Positions 16,681-24,648 of a DNA stretch of 42,325 nucleotides are shown piece after piece (position 1 is the first letter of the stretch; the number at the start of each line of letters is the position of its first letter). Location of the stretch: positions 1 through 42,325 of the forward strand of contig CAJQQZ010000121.1 in NCBI GenBank assembly GCA_905480575.1, written 5' to 3'. The position numbers and the translations under genes were made by a program. Source of the DNA: an uncultured Alphaproteobacteria bacterium. Its GTDB lineage: Bacteria > Pseudomonadota > Alphaproteobacteria > UBA7985 > CAJQQZ01. Under the pieces are notes generated by a model that ran no database searches, was not told the origin of the DNA, and worked only from the letters and a program-made list of their open reading frames with translations.

Positions 16681-17247
16681 CTAGTTCAGGCACCCAAGTT
16701 TCTTGTGAGTGAGATAAATCGGATCATCATAAAAAGCATCTTCAAAGTTACTCGTTTTCTTCGCCAAGCGAACGGCGGCTGATAGCTCTCGCGCATCGAC
16801 CGTGGTCTCGAGTACGCCAAGAAAACAAGCCTCATCATAATCGTGTGCAACATAGACAAAACGATAGATGCCAGCTTTCAATCGTTCGACGGACCGAAGT
16901 TCATCAGCGAAGGCGATTTGGTGGTAAGAGTAAGCAACGGCATGTTCGTTGACTTCATTGTTTATCACAAGCGCGATCATGTAACGAGGAGAGACATCAG
17001 TAGAAGGCCCGCCACTCAGCAACAAACTTGAAACTCGGAGATCACTTTCCCTTTGAATGCAGTCAGAGCCGTCACAAACTGGAATCGTCTTTGTCTTTCT
17101 AACCAGAACTTTAACCTCTTCGATCGAAGCGACTAAGCTTAGTTGATCTGGAGAATAGAAACTATCACCACGCACAATGTCCTTGGCAAAAGCAGAACTC
17201 GTCCCGCCCATAAGCAACAGCGCAGTGAGAAAGAACAATCTAAGCAT
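16681..17247 (-). CDS. Secreted protein of unknown function in the decarboxylase operon
   Basis: A 188-aa protein with a clear signal peptide (MLRLFFLTALLLMGG ... SSAFAKD). The mature part has a close cysteine pair (CDGSDCIQ) and two further cysteines, which could form disulfides in the periplasm. I do not recognise a domain. An AAAGG ribosome binding site lies 7-8 nt before the ATG. It sits between dauA (16 bp) and the ThDP alpha gene (10 bp), so it is almost certainly co-transcribed with cytoplasmic enzymes, an odd place for a secreted protein. Confidence 0.72.
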   Translation of the reverse strand: MLRLFFLTALLLMGGTSSAFAKDIVRGDSFYSPDQLSLVASIEEVKVLVRKTKTIPVCDGSDCIQRESDLRVSSLLLSGGPSTDVSPRYMIALVINNEVNEHAVAYSYHQIAFADELRSVERLKAGIYRFVYVAHDYDEACFLGVLETTVDARELSAAVRLAKKTSNFEDAFYDDPIYLTHKKLGCLN

Positions 17248-17263
17248 AAGTCTAACCTTTCAT

Positions 17264-18388
17264 CTAAAGTCGAAGTGGAGACAAGTCCTCTGCCGACAAC
17301 CCTTCATCGATCACTCTTTGCGGAAGTGGGTTGCCATCAACAAGTTCGGCCACTAACTGCCCCATCATCGGCGCCGTTTGAATGCCATACCCGCCTTGCC
17401 CCGCGAGCCAAAAGAAGCCCTCGACCTTTGGATCATAGCCTACGACCGGTGTCCCGTCTGCAACAAACGACCGAAGCCCGGCCCATGTTTTTTCAGGCCT
17501 GGCGGTTGGCATATCAATAGCTTGCTGAACGCGATAGATTGTTGTTGCGACGTCAATCTCCTCCGGTTGCGCATCACAGGGTGGACTGGGTGTTGCATCC
17601 GCCATGGAGGCTAACAACATGCCGGATTGAGGTTTGAAGTAGAACGATTCCTCGGCATCCACCACGGCAGGCCATTCCATAACATCGACACCTTCCGGTG
17701 ATTTAATCAACATCGCGGTCCTGCGCTTAGGCACCAATCCTATTTTTTCACAGCCCGCCATTTGACCAAGCTCATCGGCCCAAGCACCAGCGGCGTTAAC
17801 CAAGATTGCTCCGCTGAATTGACGATCTCCACACCTCACCTGCCACAAGTCTGCTTCGCGCGACAGCTGGTCTACGCGGGCCCGGGTTACAATTTCACCG
17901 CCTTTTGCCTTTGTTCCGCGTAGAAAGGCCTGATGCAGTGCGTCGACATCAATGTCACTCGAAACCGGATTCCAAAGACAACCGGCTGCGTAGCCTGGCT
18001 TAGCAATCGGAACAAGGTTTTCATAAAATTCAGGACCGTGACGCTCTGGAGGCAGGCCGGCATCCTCTAAGTCTTGTGCAACAGAATCTAGAAGATGAAG
18101 CTGTTCCTCGTTGGCCACAAAAACCCAGCCTCGCTGGTGTAGCAGGGGAACGTCTACAAAACCCTCCGGTGGTCGTTCATAGAAATCACGACTAGCTCTC
18201 GTGATCTCACGAATCGCTTTGGTGCCGTAGTTCTCCTCGAACACAGCAGCAGAGCGCCCGGTCGTGTGATACCCACAGTGCTCTTCTGCTTCTAACAACA
18301 AGACAGAATGCTTATCGGCCAAAAAGAAAGCGGCGGAGGCTCCCGCCATTCCGCCGCCAACAATAATAACGTCGACTTGGTCAGCCAT
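17264..18388 (-). CDS. dauA: FAD-dependent D-amino-acid (D-arginine-type) dehydrogenase
   Basis: A 374-aa DAO-family flavoprotein. The Rossmann GGGMAG motif is at 11-16. Blocks recalling Pseudomonas D-arginine dehydrogenase DauA run throughout: CGYHTTGRSAAVFEENYGT, SSDIDVDALHQAFLRG, ESFYFKPQSGMLL, ETWAGLRSFVADG-like PEKTWAGLRSFVADG and GQGGYGIQTAPMMG. DauA oxidises D-arginine and other D-amino acids to the 2-oxoacid and ammonia, passing electrons to a quinone-type acceptor rather than O2. Substrate range here is not proven. It follows ilvE by 5 bp and could supply 2-oxoacids to the ThDP decarboxylase downstream. Confidence 0.85.
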   Translation of the reverse strand: MADQVDVIIVGGGMAGASAAFFLADKHSVLLLEAEEHCGYHTTGRSAAVFEENYGTKAIREITRASRDFYERPPEGFVDVPLLHQRGWVFVANEEQLHLLDSVAQDLEDAGLPPERHGPEFYENLVPIAKPGYAAGCLWNPVSSDIDVDALHQAFLRGTKAKGGEIVTRARVDQLSREADLWQVRCGDRQFSGAILVNAAGAWADELGQMAGCEKIGLVPKRRTAMLIKSPEGVDVMEWPAVVDAEESFYFKPQSGMLLASMADATPSPPCDAQPEEIDVATTIYRVQQAIDMPTARPEKTWAGLRSFVADGTPVVGYDPKVEGFFWLAGQGGYGIQTAPMMGQLVAELVDGNPLPQRVIDEGLSAEDLSPLRL

Positions 18389-18393
18389 ATTGC

Positions 18394-19290
18394 CTACTCA
18401 GCCGCAACCGCCAACTCGCGGCCGTTCACCAAATTGATGTAGTCTTCCCGCAATACACGGGTGATTTCACCTGGTATAAACTGATGTTCGTCGACAGAAC
18501 CAATTGGTGTTACTTCCGCCGCTGTACCAACAATGAACATTTCCTGAGATTTCCCGAGGTCCTCCGGGAACATTGGGCGCTCAACAACCTTCATCTGACG
18601 CCTTGCTGCCAAATCGATGATCGTGCGACGGGTGATGCCATCCAAGAAACAATCCGGTGTTGGTGTATGAATAACACCGTCTTGGATCAAGAAAATGTTA
18701 GCACCGGTACACTCCGCTAACTGACCGCGATAATCCAACATCAGTGCATCTTGGCAACCGTTAGCCTCTGCTGCGTGCTTCGACAAAGTACAAATCATGT
18801 AGAGACCTGCGGCTTTGGCTTCACAGGGAATCGTTTCTGGAGAAGGCCGTTTCCACTTTGCCATCTCCAGCTTGATGCCTTTTTCAAGCAACTCAGGTTC
18901 AAAGTAAGCAGGCCACTCCCAAGTCGCGATAGCAACGTTGATACGGTTTGTTTGAGCTGAAACACCCATCATCTCACTGCCGCGCCAAGCGACCGGACGT
19001 ACATAGGCATTTTCAAACCCGTTCGTCTCAATGCAAAGATTGCAAGCGTCGTCCAGTTCTTCAACAGTATAAGGAATATCAAAACCAAGAATCTGACCCG
19101 AACGTATAAGACGCTCGTTATGTTCTCTGAGTTTGAAAATCTCTCCTGAATAGGCTCTTGCACCTTCAAAGACTGAGCTACCATAGTGTAGGCCGTGTGT
19201 TAGGACATGCACCTGTGCTTCTGTCCAATCAACCATTTCACCATTATACCAAATCTTGCCTTCCATATTGTCAAAAGACGGACCAGCCAT
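18394..19290 (-). CDS. ilvE: Branched-chain amino acid aminotransferase
   Basis: A fold-type IV PLP aminotransferase that interconverts Leu, Ile and Val with their 2-oxoacids. Motifs include HVLTHGLHYGSSVFEG, the Schiff-base lysine in CEAKAAGLY and the glycine-rich cofactor loop ECTGANIF. I set the start at the ATG at 19290 (MAGPSFDNMEGKIWYNGE): a GGAGAA ribosome binding site precedes it, and it places the catalytic lysine at residue 159, as in E. coli IlvE. A longer open frame to 19425 would overlap marR. The product is 298 aa. It heads a tight six-gene operon ending at 14126 and is divergent from marR. Confidence 0.93.
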   Translation of the reverse strand: MAGPSFDNMEGKIWYNGEMVDWTEAQVHVLTHGLHYGSSVFEGARAYSGEIFKLREHNERLIRSGQILGFDIPYTVEELDDACNLCIETNGFENAYVRPVAWRGSEMMGVSAQTNRINVAIATWEWPAYFEPELLEKGIKLEMAKWKRPSPETIPCEAKAAGLYMICTLSKHAAEANGCQDALMLDYRGQLAECTGANIFLIQDGVIHTPTPDCFLDGITRRTIIDLAARRQMKVVERPMFPEDLGKSQEMFIVGTAAEVTPIGSVDEHQFIPGEITRVLREDYINLVNGRELAVAAE

Positions 19291-19408
19291 AGGGATTCTC
19301 CATTCGTCGATGGTCGCACCATCAGAGATAAAATTACGCAAAAACCAAGAGAACGAGTCATATTCTGTCGGTTTATTCTTGCCAGCGGTAACAATCTTAG
19401 CAATATAA

Positions 19409-19423
19409 GTCAACATGGTTGAC
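19409..19423. promoter_or_regulatory. Palindrome GTCAAC-N3-GTTGAC over the marR start codon
   Basis: A perfect 6-bp inverted repeat with a 3-nt centre is centred exactly on the marR ATG (19415-19417). MarR-type repressors bind short palindromes in their own promoters, so this may be an autoregulatory operator that also affects the divergent ilvE operon. No Shine-Dalgarno precedes marR, consistent with a leaderless or unusual start. Confidence 0.4.
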
Positions 19424-19897
19424 ATAAACTCTCCGGCTAATCCACTCTTCCTCCGGGAAGAAGAACTCCATCAAGCAATTGAACTGCTGTTCTTTGCTTA
19501 TCGTGACTTCACGGGCGAGCCAGATAGGATTCTCTCAGCCTACAATTTCGGCCGAGCCCATCATCGAGTCATTTACTTTGTTGGTCGGAATCCTGGCATT
19601 TCTGTCAGCGAATTGCTCTCTGTTCTCCAAATCACCAAGCAATCCCTGTCTAGGGTCTTACGACAGCTAGTTGATGAAGGTTTCATTGACCAAGAGACCG
19701 GCACAGAAGATCGCCGTCGACGTCACCTGGAACTCAGTGAAAAAGGCTACGCTCTGGAAAAATTACTTTCAGAAACTCAGCGTCAGTTCGTTGCAAAATC
19801 ATACGCCAAAGCTGGCCCAGAAGCGGTTGCCGGATTTAAGAAAATTCTACTCGGCATGCTGGACGAGGACGATCAGAGCCGCATCATCAAGAAGTAG
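19415..19897 (+). CDS. MarR family transcriptional regulator
   Basis: A 160-aa dimeric winged-helix regulator. The core is RAHHRVIYFVGRNPGISVSELLSVLQITKQSLSRVLRQLVDEGFI followed by the wing EDRRRRHLELSEKG, all canonical for MarR. Its position back-to-back with ilvE suggests control of the aminotransferase operon, and a palindrome covers its own start. The ligand is unknown. The next gene, an OmpR-type regulator, begins 81 bp further on in the same direction. Confidence 0.9.
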   Translation: MVDINSPANPLFLREEELHQAIELLFFAYRDFTGEPDRILSAYNFGRAHHRVIYFVGRNPGISVSELLSVLQITKQSLSRVLRQLVDEGFIDQETGTEDRRRRHLELSEKGYALEKLLSETQRQFVAKSYAKAGPEAVAGFKKILLGMLDEDDQSRIIKK

Positions 19898-19978
19898 CTC
19901 AACTTTCCTTTCAGCTTTCACACAAAGTGAAATCGGTAGACTCGTAATTGCTTCCAAAAAGTTGCATAGTCCCCGCCC

Positions 19979-20662
19979 ATGCAAGAGAAGCCTCATATAT
20001 TAGTGGTCGATGACGACCGACGCCTGCGGGAATTGCTGCAAAAGTTTTTGCTCGACCAGGGCTTTGCTGTGACTGTCGCACGCGACGCACAGGATGCCCG
20101 CACCAAACTTACAACGTTTCAATTTGACGCTTTGATCCTGGATATCATGATGCCAGGTGAGTCAGGTCTTGAGTTAACGGCTGCTCTGCGGGAAGGTGAT
20201 CACGTTCCCATATTGCTGCTGAGCGCGAAGGGAGAAGCCGAAGATCGGATCCTTGGCCTTGAAAAAGGGGCCGACGACTATCTTCCCAAACCCTTTGAAC
20301 CAAGAGAGCTGGTTGCACGATTACGGTCAATCTTGAGACGAAGAGAACAACCCTCTTCCATCATCTCAGGCTTGTTTAGTTTTGGACCTTTCACTTTTGA
20401 TTTAGCCAAAAATGAGCTAAGACAAGACGATGAACTCATCCGCTTGGCTCCTGGTGAAGTAACTTTGTTGTCTACCTTTGCTCAAAGACCGGGGGATCCG
20501 ATCAGCCGAGACGAGTTGAGTGACATGGTCGGTACGCCCGGCAATTTGAGATCCATTGACGTTCAGGTCGCGCGCTTGCGTCGCAAAATAGAGGATGATC
20601 CGCGATTCCCACGCTATCTCCAAACCGTCCGTGGCATTGGATACGTTCTCTTGGCGAACTAA
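19979..20662 (+). CDS. OmpR-family response regulator
   Basis: A 227-aa two-domain regulator. The receiver has the acidic pocket (VVDDDRR, 9-15), phospho-acceptor Asp55 (LILDIMMPGESG), Ser82 and Lys104 (YLPKPFEP). The C-terminal winged helix ends in the usual DPRFPRYLQTVRGIGYVL. It pairs with the sensor kinase gene 53 bp downstream. OmpR/PhoB-type winged helices bind tandem direct repeats with 10-11 bp spacing, so this protein is one candidate binder for the GTTCAG array at 36215-36253, though nothing links them directly. Confidence 0.94.
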   Translation: MQEKPHILVVDDDRRLRELLQKFLLDQGFAVTVARDAQDARTKLTTFQFDALILDIMMPGESGLELTAALREGDHVPILLLSAKGEAEDRILGLEKGADDYLPKPFEPRELVARLRSILRRREQPSSIISGLFSFGPFTFDLAKNELRQDDELIRLAPGEVTLLSTFAQRPGDPISRDELSDMVGTPGNLRSIDVQVARLRRKIEDDPRFPRYLQTVRGIGYVLLAN

Positions 20663-20715
20663 CCGCCCCCCTGCGCCATCTAGCAGGAAAGCCCTTCAAG
20701 CCGCTCAAGCGCATT

Positions 20716-22005
20716 ATGCCGACCACCCTTATGGGCCGGTCGATTGCTATTATCTTGATTCCCCTTATTTTGCTCCAGCTCGTGGCGACTTGGGTGTTCT
20801 ATAATCGCCACTGGGAAGTCGTAACCGAACGTTTGACCAATTCTCTTCGGGGCGAGATTTCCACCGTCATCTATATGTTGGAACGAACTGAAACAAAATC
20901 AGAGCGAGAAGAAGTTTTTAAGATGGCCCGTTGGACAATGGGGCTGCTGGTCGATTGGAAAGAAGGCGATCTGCCCGCTAAACGCAGGCGTAATTTCGCC
21001 TTTCTAGATTCGCGCCTCGCCAAGGCCCTTGATAAACTCGACCGCCCCTTTGCTATCGACACGCGGTCAACGCCGGGTGAAGCAGAAATCCTTGTTCAAA
21101 TGGAGCCGGGCTATCTTCAAGTTTTAGTCAGCCGCGCACGCCTATTCTCCTCAACCACCTACATTTTCATTTTGTGGATGGTTGGTGCTTCCGCAATCCT
21201 ATTCGGTGTTGCTGGTATCTTCCTTCGAAATCAAGTTCGTCCCATTATACGCCTAGCCGAAGCCGCCGAGGACTTTGGCACTGGCCGGTCCTTGGAGGGC
21301 TATAAATCCGAGGGCGCACAAGAAGTTCGCCAAGCGTCCCGCGCTTTTATCAACATGCAACATCGTATCAACCGCCACATCAGTCAGCGCACGCAAATGC
21401 TTTCCGGCGTAAGTCACGATCTGCGAACACCGCTAACCCGGATGAAACTGCAGCTGGCAATGATGCAAGAGAATGAAGACAACGAGAACCTCATTTCAGA
21501 CGTCCAAGAAATGGAAGCTATGATCGATGGTTATCTTGCCTTCGCCCGTGGTGAAGGCACGGAAGAAGCGACCGAGATTAAGATCAAAGACGTTGTTGAT
21601 GAAGTTATCCATGGAGCGGTTAGGAGTGGGCAAACCATCAAACGCACCTCTATGCCTGGCACGAAACTATTTGCGAAACGAAATGCTTTCAAACGCTGTC
21701 TCACGAATCTAGTGAGCAACGCCCATCGCTATGGTGGAGACAAAGCTCAGATCTCTGGCGGTCCAGATGGAAAGGGCTGGTTCCTGATCCACGTCGATGA
21801 CAACGGCCCTGGTATCCCGGCCAAGCAAAGAGGCCTAGCCTTCCAAGCCTTTTACCGCTTTGATAGTTCGCGTAACATAAGCACCGGTGGTGTAGGGCTG
21901 GGCCTGACAATCGCGCAAGACATAGCCAACAATCACGGTGGTAAACTTGAACTCTCCGTGTCGCCCTGGGGCGGCTTGAGAGCAACGATTTCCCTACCGA
22001 TGTAA
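20716..22005 (+). CDS. EnvZ-like sensor histidine kinase
   Basis: A 429-aa inner-membrane kinase: membrane helices at about 10-27 and 149-170 flank a periplasmic domain of about 120 residues. A HAMP linker follows, then the HisKA box with phospho-acceptor His234 (SGVSHDLRTPLTR) and an HATPase domain with N box (NLVSNAHRYGG), DDNGPGIP and GGVGLGL. It would phosphorylate the upstream regulator; the signal is unknown. No Shine-Dalgarno precedes this ATG. The frame is open upstream to 20599 without ATG, GTG or TTG, and the residues just upstream resemble the family N-terminus, so a CTG start (20671) is conceivable. Confidence 0.92.
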   Translation: MPTTLMGRSIAIILIPLILLQLVATWVFYNRHWEVVTERLTNSLRGEISTVIYMLERTETKSEREEVFKMARWTMGLLVDWKEGDLPAKRRRNFAFLDSRLAKALDKLDRPFAIDTRSTPGEAEILVQMEPGYLQVLVSRARLFSSTTYIFILWMVGASAILFGVAGIFLRNQVRPIIRLAEAAEDFGTGRSLEGYKSEGAQEVRQASRAFINMQHRINRHISQRTQMLSGVSHDLRTPLTRMKLQLAMMQENEDNENLISDVQEMEAMIDGYLAFARGEGTEEATEIKIKDVVDEVIHGAVRSGQTIKRTSMPGTKLFAKRNAFKRCLTNLVSNAHRYGGDKAQISGGPDGKGWFLIHVDDNGPGIPAKQRGLAFQAFYRFDSSRNISTGGVGLGLTIAQDIANNHGGKLELSVSPWGGLRATISLPM

Positions 22006-22037
22006 CCGAATTTTTTTGCTCCCTAAACCATTAGAAC

Positions 22038-22373
22038 TTAATGTAATCGGCCACCGTTAAGTACTTTTTGGTCTGGCCCAACGAGAACAACCGCATCATT
22101 TTCGTCCATGAAGCCCATTACCAATACCTCGGACATAAATTTACCAATCTGTCTTGGCGGGAAATTCACAACGGCGGTCACTTGTTTACCAACGAGCGTC
22201 TCAGGTGTGTAATGGACGGTGATCTGAGCGGAAGACTTCTTAAGTCCGATTTCATCACCGAAATCGATAACCATCTTGATCGACGGCTTGCGTGCTTCGG
22301 GGTAGGGCTCGGCCTCTACCACCGTTCCAACGCGAATATCAACCGCAAGAAAATCATCAAATGTTATCGTCAT
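22038..22373 (-). CDS. csaA: CsaA-like tRNA-binding-domain chaperone
   Basis: A 111-aa protein made of a single OB-fold tRNA-binding domain (VDIRVGTVVEAEPYPEARKPSIK ... GKQVTAVVNFPPRQIGKFMSEVLVMGF). CsaA is described as a secretion-related chaperone; homologous domains occur in tyrosyl- and methionyl-tRNA synthetases. It converges on the sensor kinase gene, 32 bp away. Its ribosome binding site GGAG lies inside a predicted hairpin (22375-22406). Confidence 0.9.
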   Translation of the reverse strand: MTITFDDFLAVDIRVGTVVEAEPYPEARKPSIKMVIDFGDEIGLKKSSAQITVHYTPETLVGKQVTAVVNFPPRQIGKFMSEVLVMGFMDENDAVVLVGPDQKVLNGGRLH

Positions 22374-22374
22374 G

Positions 22375-22406
22375 AAAGAGCTCCGTTTTCTTATTGCGAG
22401 CTCTTT
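22375..22406 (-). promoter_or_regulatory. Hairpin overlapping the csaA ribosome binding site
   Basis: On the minus-strand transcript, AAAGAGCTC (22406-22398) can pair perfectly with GAGCTCTTT (22383-22375) around a 14-nt loop. The csaA Shine-Dalgarno GGAG (22384-22381) has three bases in the stem, and the ATG follows one nucleotide after it. Such a fold could limit translation. Alternatively it is the tail of a terminator for the upstream TetR-like gene, but no long U-tract follows. Confidence 0.45.
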
Positions 22407-22427
22407 TCCACTGATTAAATTCTTGGG

Positions 22428-23069
22428 TCAAGTTTCAAGAATGATATCATCTTCGTTGAAGTCATTCTTCGGCTTTCCTCTGGTCCCAGGCTTACATTCT
22501 TTCAAATAACCCGCCCAACGCTCAGCCTGAGCCAAACTTTGATCGACCACCTTCATTGTCTTCGCGAAGTCTTCAGTTTCATCGCTTAGCCAAACCCGAA
22601 GAGCGCGCAAATAAACACCCACTAGGAACTTCACTTTAAGCGTTCCTGCTATGCCGGAAGAGTTAACACCAGCAGCATCCAACGTCCAACGCATCGAACG
22701 GCTCAGTCTTTGATAGCCGCAAATGGCGGCTCCACCATCTGTCATGGAAGCATTAGCGATGGACTTCAGGCCTCCCCGGTAAGGCAGCATCTCATCAAAA
22801 CGCGCGAAAATGAGTTCAAACAACCTGTCTCGCACAGAGTCTGCCGGATCTCGTTCAAAGTCCCCCAAGACGGCTTTGTCTACACGTCGTGAAAAAAGCG
22901 TCAGAATAGCCTGCTTAGACCCAACGGCTTCATAGAATGCATCCAAAGGCATCTTGGCTTCGTCAGCAATGTCATAAAGAGTTAGTGAGGTCCAACCTTG
23001 GGATTCTGCTGCTTTCATCGCAGCATCAATAATTCTGTCCGTGGATTGTTGTGTTTCAGATCCAGACAT
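22428..23069 (-). CDS. TetR-like protein (TetR/AcrR regulator or COQ9-type fold)
   Basis: A 213-aa all-helical protein whose first 60 residues form a TetR-type helix-turn-helix (RIIDAAMKAAESQGWTSLTLYDIADEAKMPLDAFYEAVGSKQAIL). The C-terminal part is not a recognised ligand-binding domain and ends in a charged tail. The block VGVYLRALRVWLSDETEDFAKTMKVVDQSL recalls the COQ9 family, which shares the TetR fold and helps ubiquinone synthesis, but other COQ9 landmarks are missing. A DNA-binding regulator is the simpler reading. It is the gene upstream of csaA on the same strand. Confidence 0.72.
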   Translation of the reverse strand: MSGSETQQSTDRIIDAAMKAAESQGWTSLTLYDIADEAKMPLDAFYEAVGSKQAILTLFSRRVDKAVLGDFERDPADSVRDRLFELIFARFDEMLPYRGGLKSIANASMTDGGAAICGYQRLSRSMRWTLDAAGVNSSGIAGTLKVKFLVGVYLRALRVWLSDETEDFAKTMKVVDQSLAQAERWAGYLKECKPGTRGKPKNDFNEDDIILET

Positions 23070-23158
23070 TTCAATCTCGTTTGGGTAATTGGTTTGCCAT
23101 CAATATGGGGATGGAACGGCCAAAATCAACTAAACTCTGTGACCTTCTACAGTCGAGC

Positions 23159-23989
23159 TTAACCAGCGAGCTCTCTTGATCTGTCGGTCGCCGCCTGAAT
23201 TGCTCTTGTCATAAGAGGTTGCAGCCCGTCTTCCGCCATGAGGACATTAAGAGCCTCTAAGGTCGTGCCACCTGGGCTTGTGACGTTCTTGCGTAGCTGT
23301 GCTGGTTCTTCACTTGCCTGTTCTGCCAGTGCACCGGCACCCGCAACCGTATGCAACGCTAGACGTTTAGAAAGTGCTTCCGACAAACCAGCTTTGACAC
23401 CTGCTTCAGTCAGTGTTTCAACAAGCAAGAAGACATAAGCAGGTCCACCGCCAGAAAGGGCTGTCACTGGATTGATAAGATCCTCGTCTTCAATCCAGTC
23501 GGTTAACCCAACGGCTGACATCAGGAATTCCGCAGCGGCTTTCTGATCAGTTGAAACGGAACCATTGGCGCACAGTACAGAAATACCCTTGCTGATTGCC
23601 GCTGGTGTATTCGGCATCACGCGAACGATGGCGGTATCAGCGCCGTAGATTTCTTCGAAGAAGCCAATTGTTTTACCGGCAGCAATCGACACAACCAAAC
23701 ATCTTGAGGAGAGGAGTGAACGATAAACTGGTGCTGCCTCGTCCATCATTTGCGGCTTCACGGCCAAGATCAAGGTCGACGGCGCTAGGCCTGGAGACAA
23801 GTCACTGGCCTCAGAAACGATAGTGACGCCACGCTCTTTGAATTGCGCTAAACTGTCGGCAAAAGGTTCAACAATGAATACATCCTGCGGCTCCAGCCCT
23901 TCGTCGAGCCACCCCTGCAGAAGGGCCGACCCCATTTTCCCACAACCAACAAGAAGAACAGGTGCAGCGGCTTTAATTGGTAACGCCAT
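23159..23989 (-). CDS. proC: Pyrroline-5-carboxylate reductase
   Basis: Catalyses the last step of proline synthesis, NAD(P)H-dependent reduction of pyrroline-5-carboxylate. The 276-aa protein has the N-terminal dinucleotide motif LLVGCGKMGSALLQGW, VMPNTPAAISKGI and the C-terminal signature GPAYVFLLVETLTEAGVKAGL ... VTSPGGTTLEAL. The ATG overlaps the stop of the YbjN gene by one base (TAATG), so the two are translationally coupled. Confidence 0.96.
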   Translation of the reverse strand: MALPIKAAAPVLLVGCGKMGSALLQGWLDEGLEPQDVFIVEPFADSLAQFKERGVTIVSEASDLSPGLAPSTLILAVKPQMMDEAAPVYRSLLSSRCLVVSIAAGKTIGFFEEIYGADTAIVRVMPNTPAAISKGISVLCANGSVSTDQKAAAEFLMSAVGLTDWIEDEDLINPVTALSGGGPAYVFLLVETLTEAGVKAGLSEALSKRLALHTVAGAGALAEQASEEPAQLRKNVTSPGGTTLEALNVLMAEDGLQPLMTRAIQAATDRSRELAG

Positions 23990-24495
23990 TAGGCCTGACC
24001 TTTGGTGTCCAACAGAGAGGCCGCCAAGGCCTCATCTGGCGTTTTACCACCCCAAATGACAAACTGGAAAGCTGGATAGAAACGGTCACACTCACCAATG
24101 GCTATATCGATCAAATCCTCGACTTGCTCGTTAGTTGCACCGCCCGCACCTCGCAAAAGAAGTGTGTGGCGGAAAAGAATGGCATTGTCGGACGTCGCTG
24201 ATTCAAAATGCCCAACCCAGATCTTTGAATTGATCGAGCCAAGCAACTTTGCCATTGCTTTCTCTGATCCCTGAGGCGCGCACATCTCCAGACCGCATGA
24301 AACATGTAACGCCTGCATATCATGCAGCCAAAGACAGTGAATTTGATAGGTGGTCCAATGACCTGGGCACGCAATAAGCAATTCATGCTCACTTTGCCGC
24401 GACGTGGTCCATTCTTCTTCCTGGATTAATGCCTCAAGTACGTCCAGTGGATTTGCGCAATGCTGGTTTTCCCAACTGCTTGCCAGAACCGCCAT
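23989..24495 (-). CDS. YbjN domain-containing protein
   Basis: A 168-aa cytoplasmic protein of the YbjN family, which adopts a type III secretion chaperone-like fold. In enteric bacteria YbjN affects stress tolerance and motility, but no biochemical activity is settled. The pattern of an acidic, hydrophobic-rich alpha/beta domain (NPLDVLEALIQEEEWTTSRQSEHELL, then LRGAGGATNEQVEDLIDIAI) fits. The ubiK / ybjN / proC order is a recurring alphaproteobacterial neighbourhood. It overlaps proC by one base. Confidence 0.82.
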   Translation of the reverse strand: MAVLASSWENQHCANPLDVLEALIQEEEWTTSRQSEHELLIACPGHWTTYQIHCLWLHDMQALHVSCGLEMCAPQGSEKAMAKLLGSINSKIWVGHFESATSDNAILFRHTLLLRGAGGATNEQVEDLIDIAIGECDRFYPAFQFVIWGGKTPDEALAASLLDTKGQA

Positions 24496-24648
24496 CTTCC
24501 CCGTTCCCCTTCGGAAGTAGACCAGAGCAAAAATTGCTCGCTACATTGTGGGGCTCAAATCAACCCCTATACTGAACGGAGTGATGACAGACTCGAGTCG
24601 CTGTTTCAAGCTAAGAGGTTGAAAACCTACTACTTTTCCACAGCTTTT

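Noticed and set aside
19291-19425. Longer ilvE reading starting at 19425
   Set aside because: It would overlap marR, lacks a ribosome binding site and displaces the catalytic lysine from position 159; the ATG at 19290 has GGAGAA upstream.
24525-24539. Six-bp inverted repeat GAGCAA-AAA-TTGCTC upstream of the YbjN gene
   Set aside because: Very short, loop of three, no T-tract and not placed clearly as an operator; likely chance.
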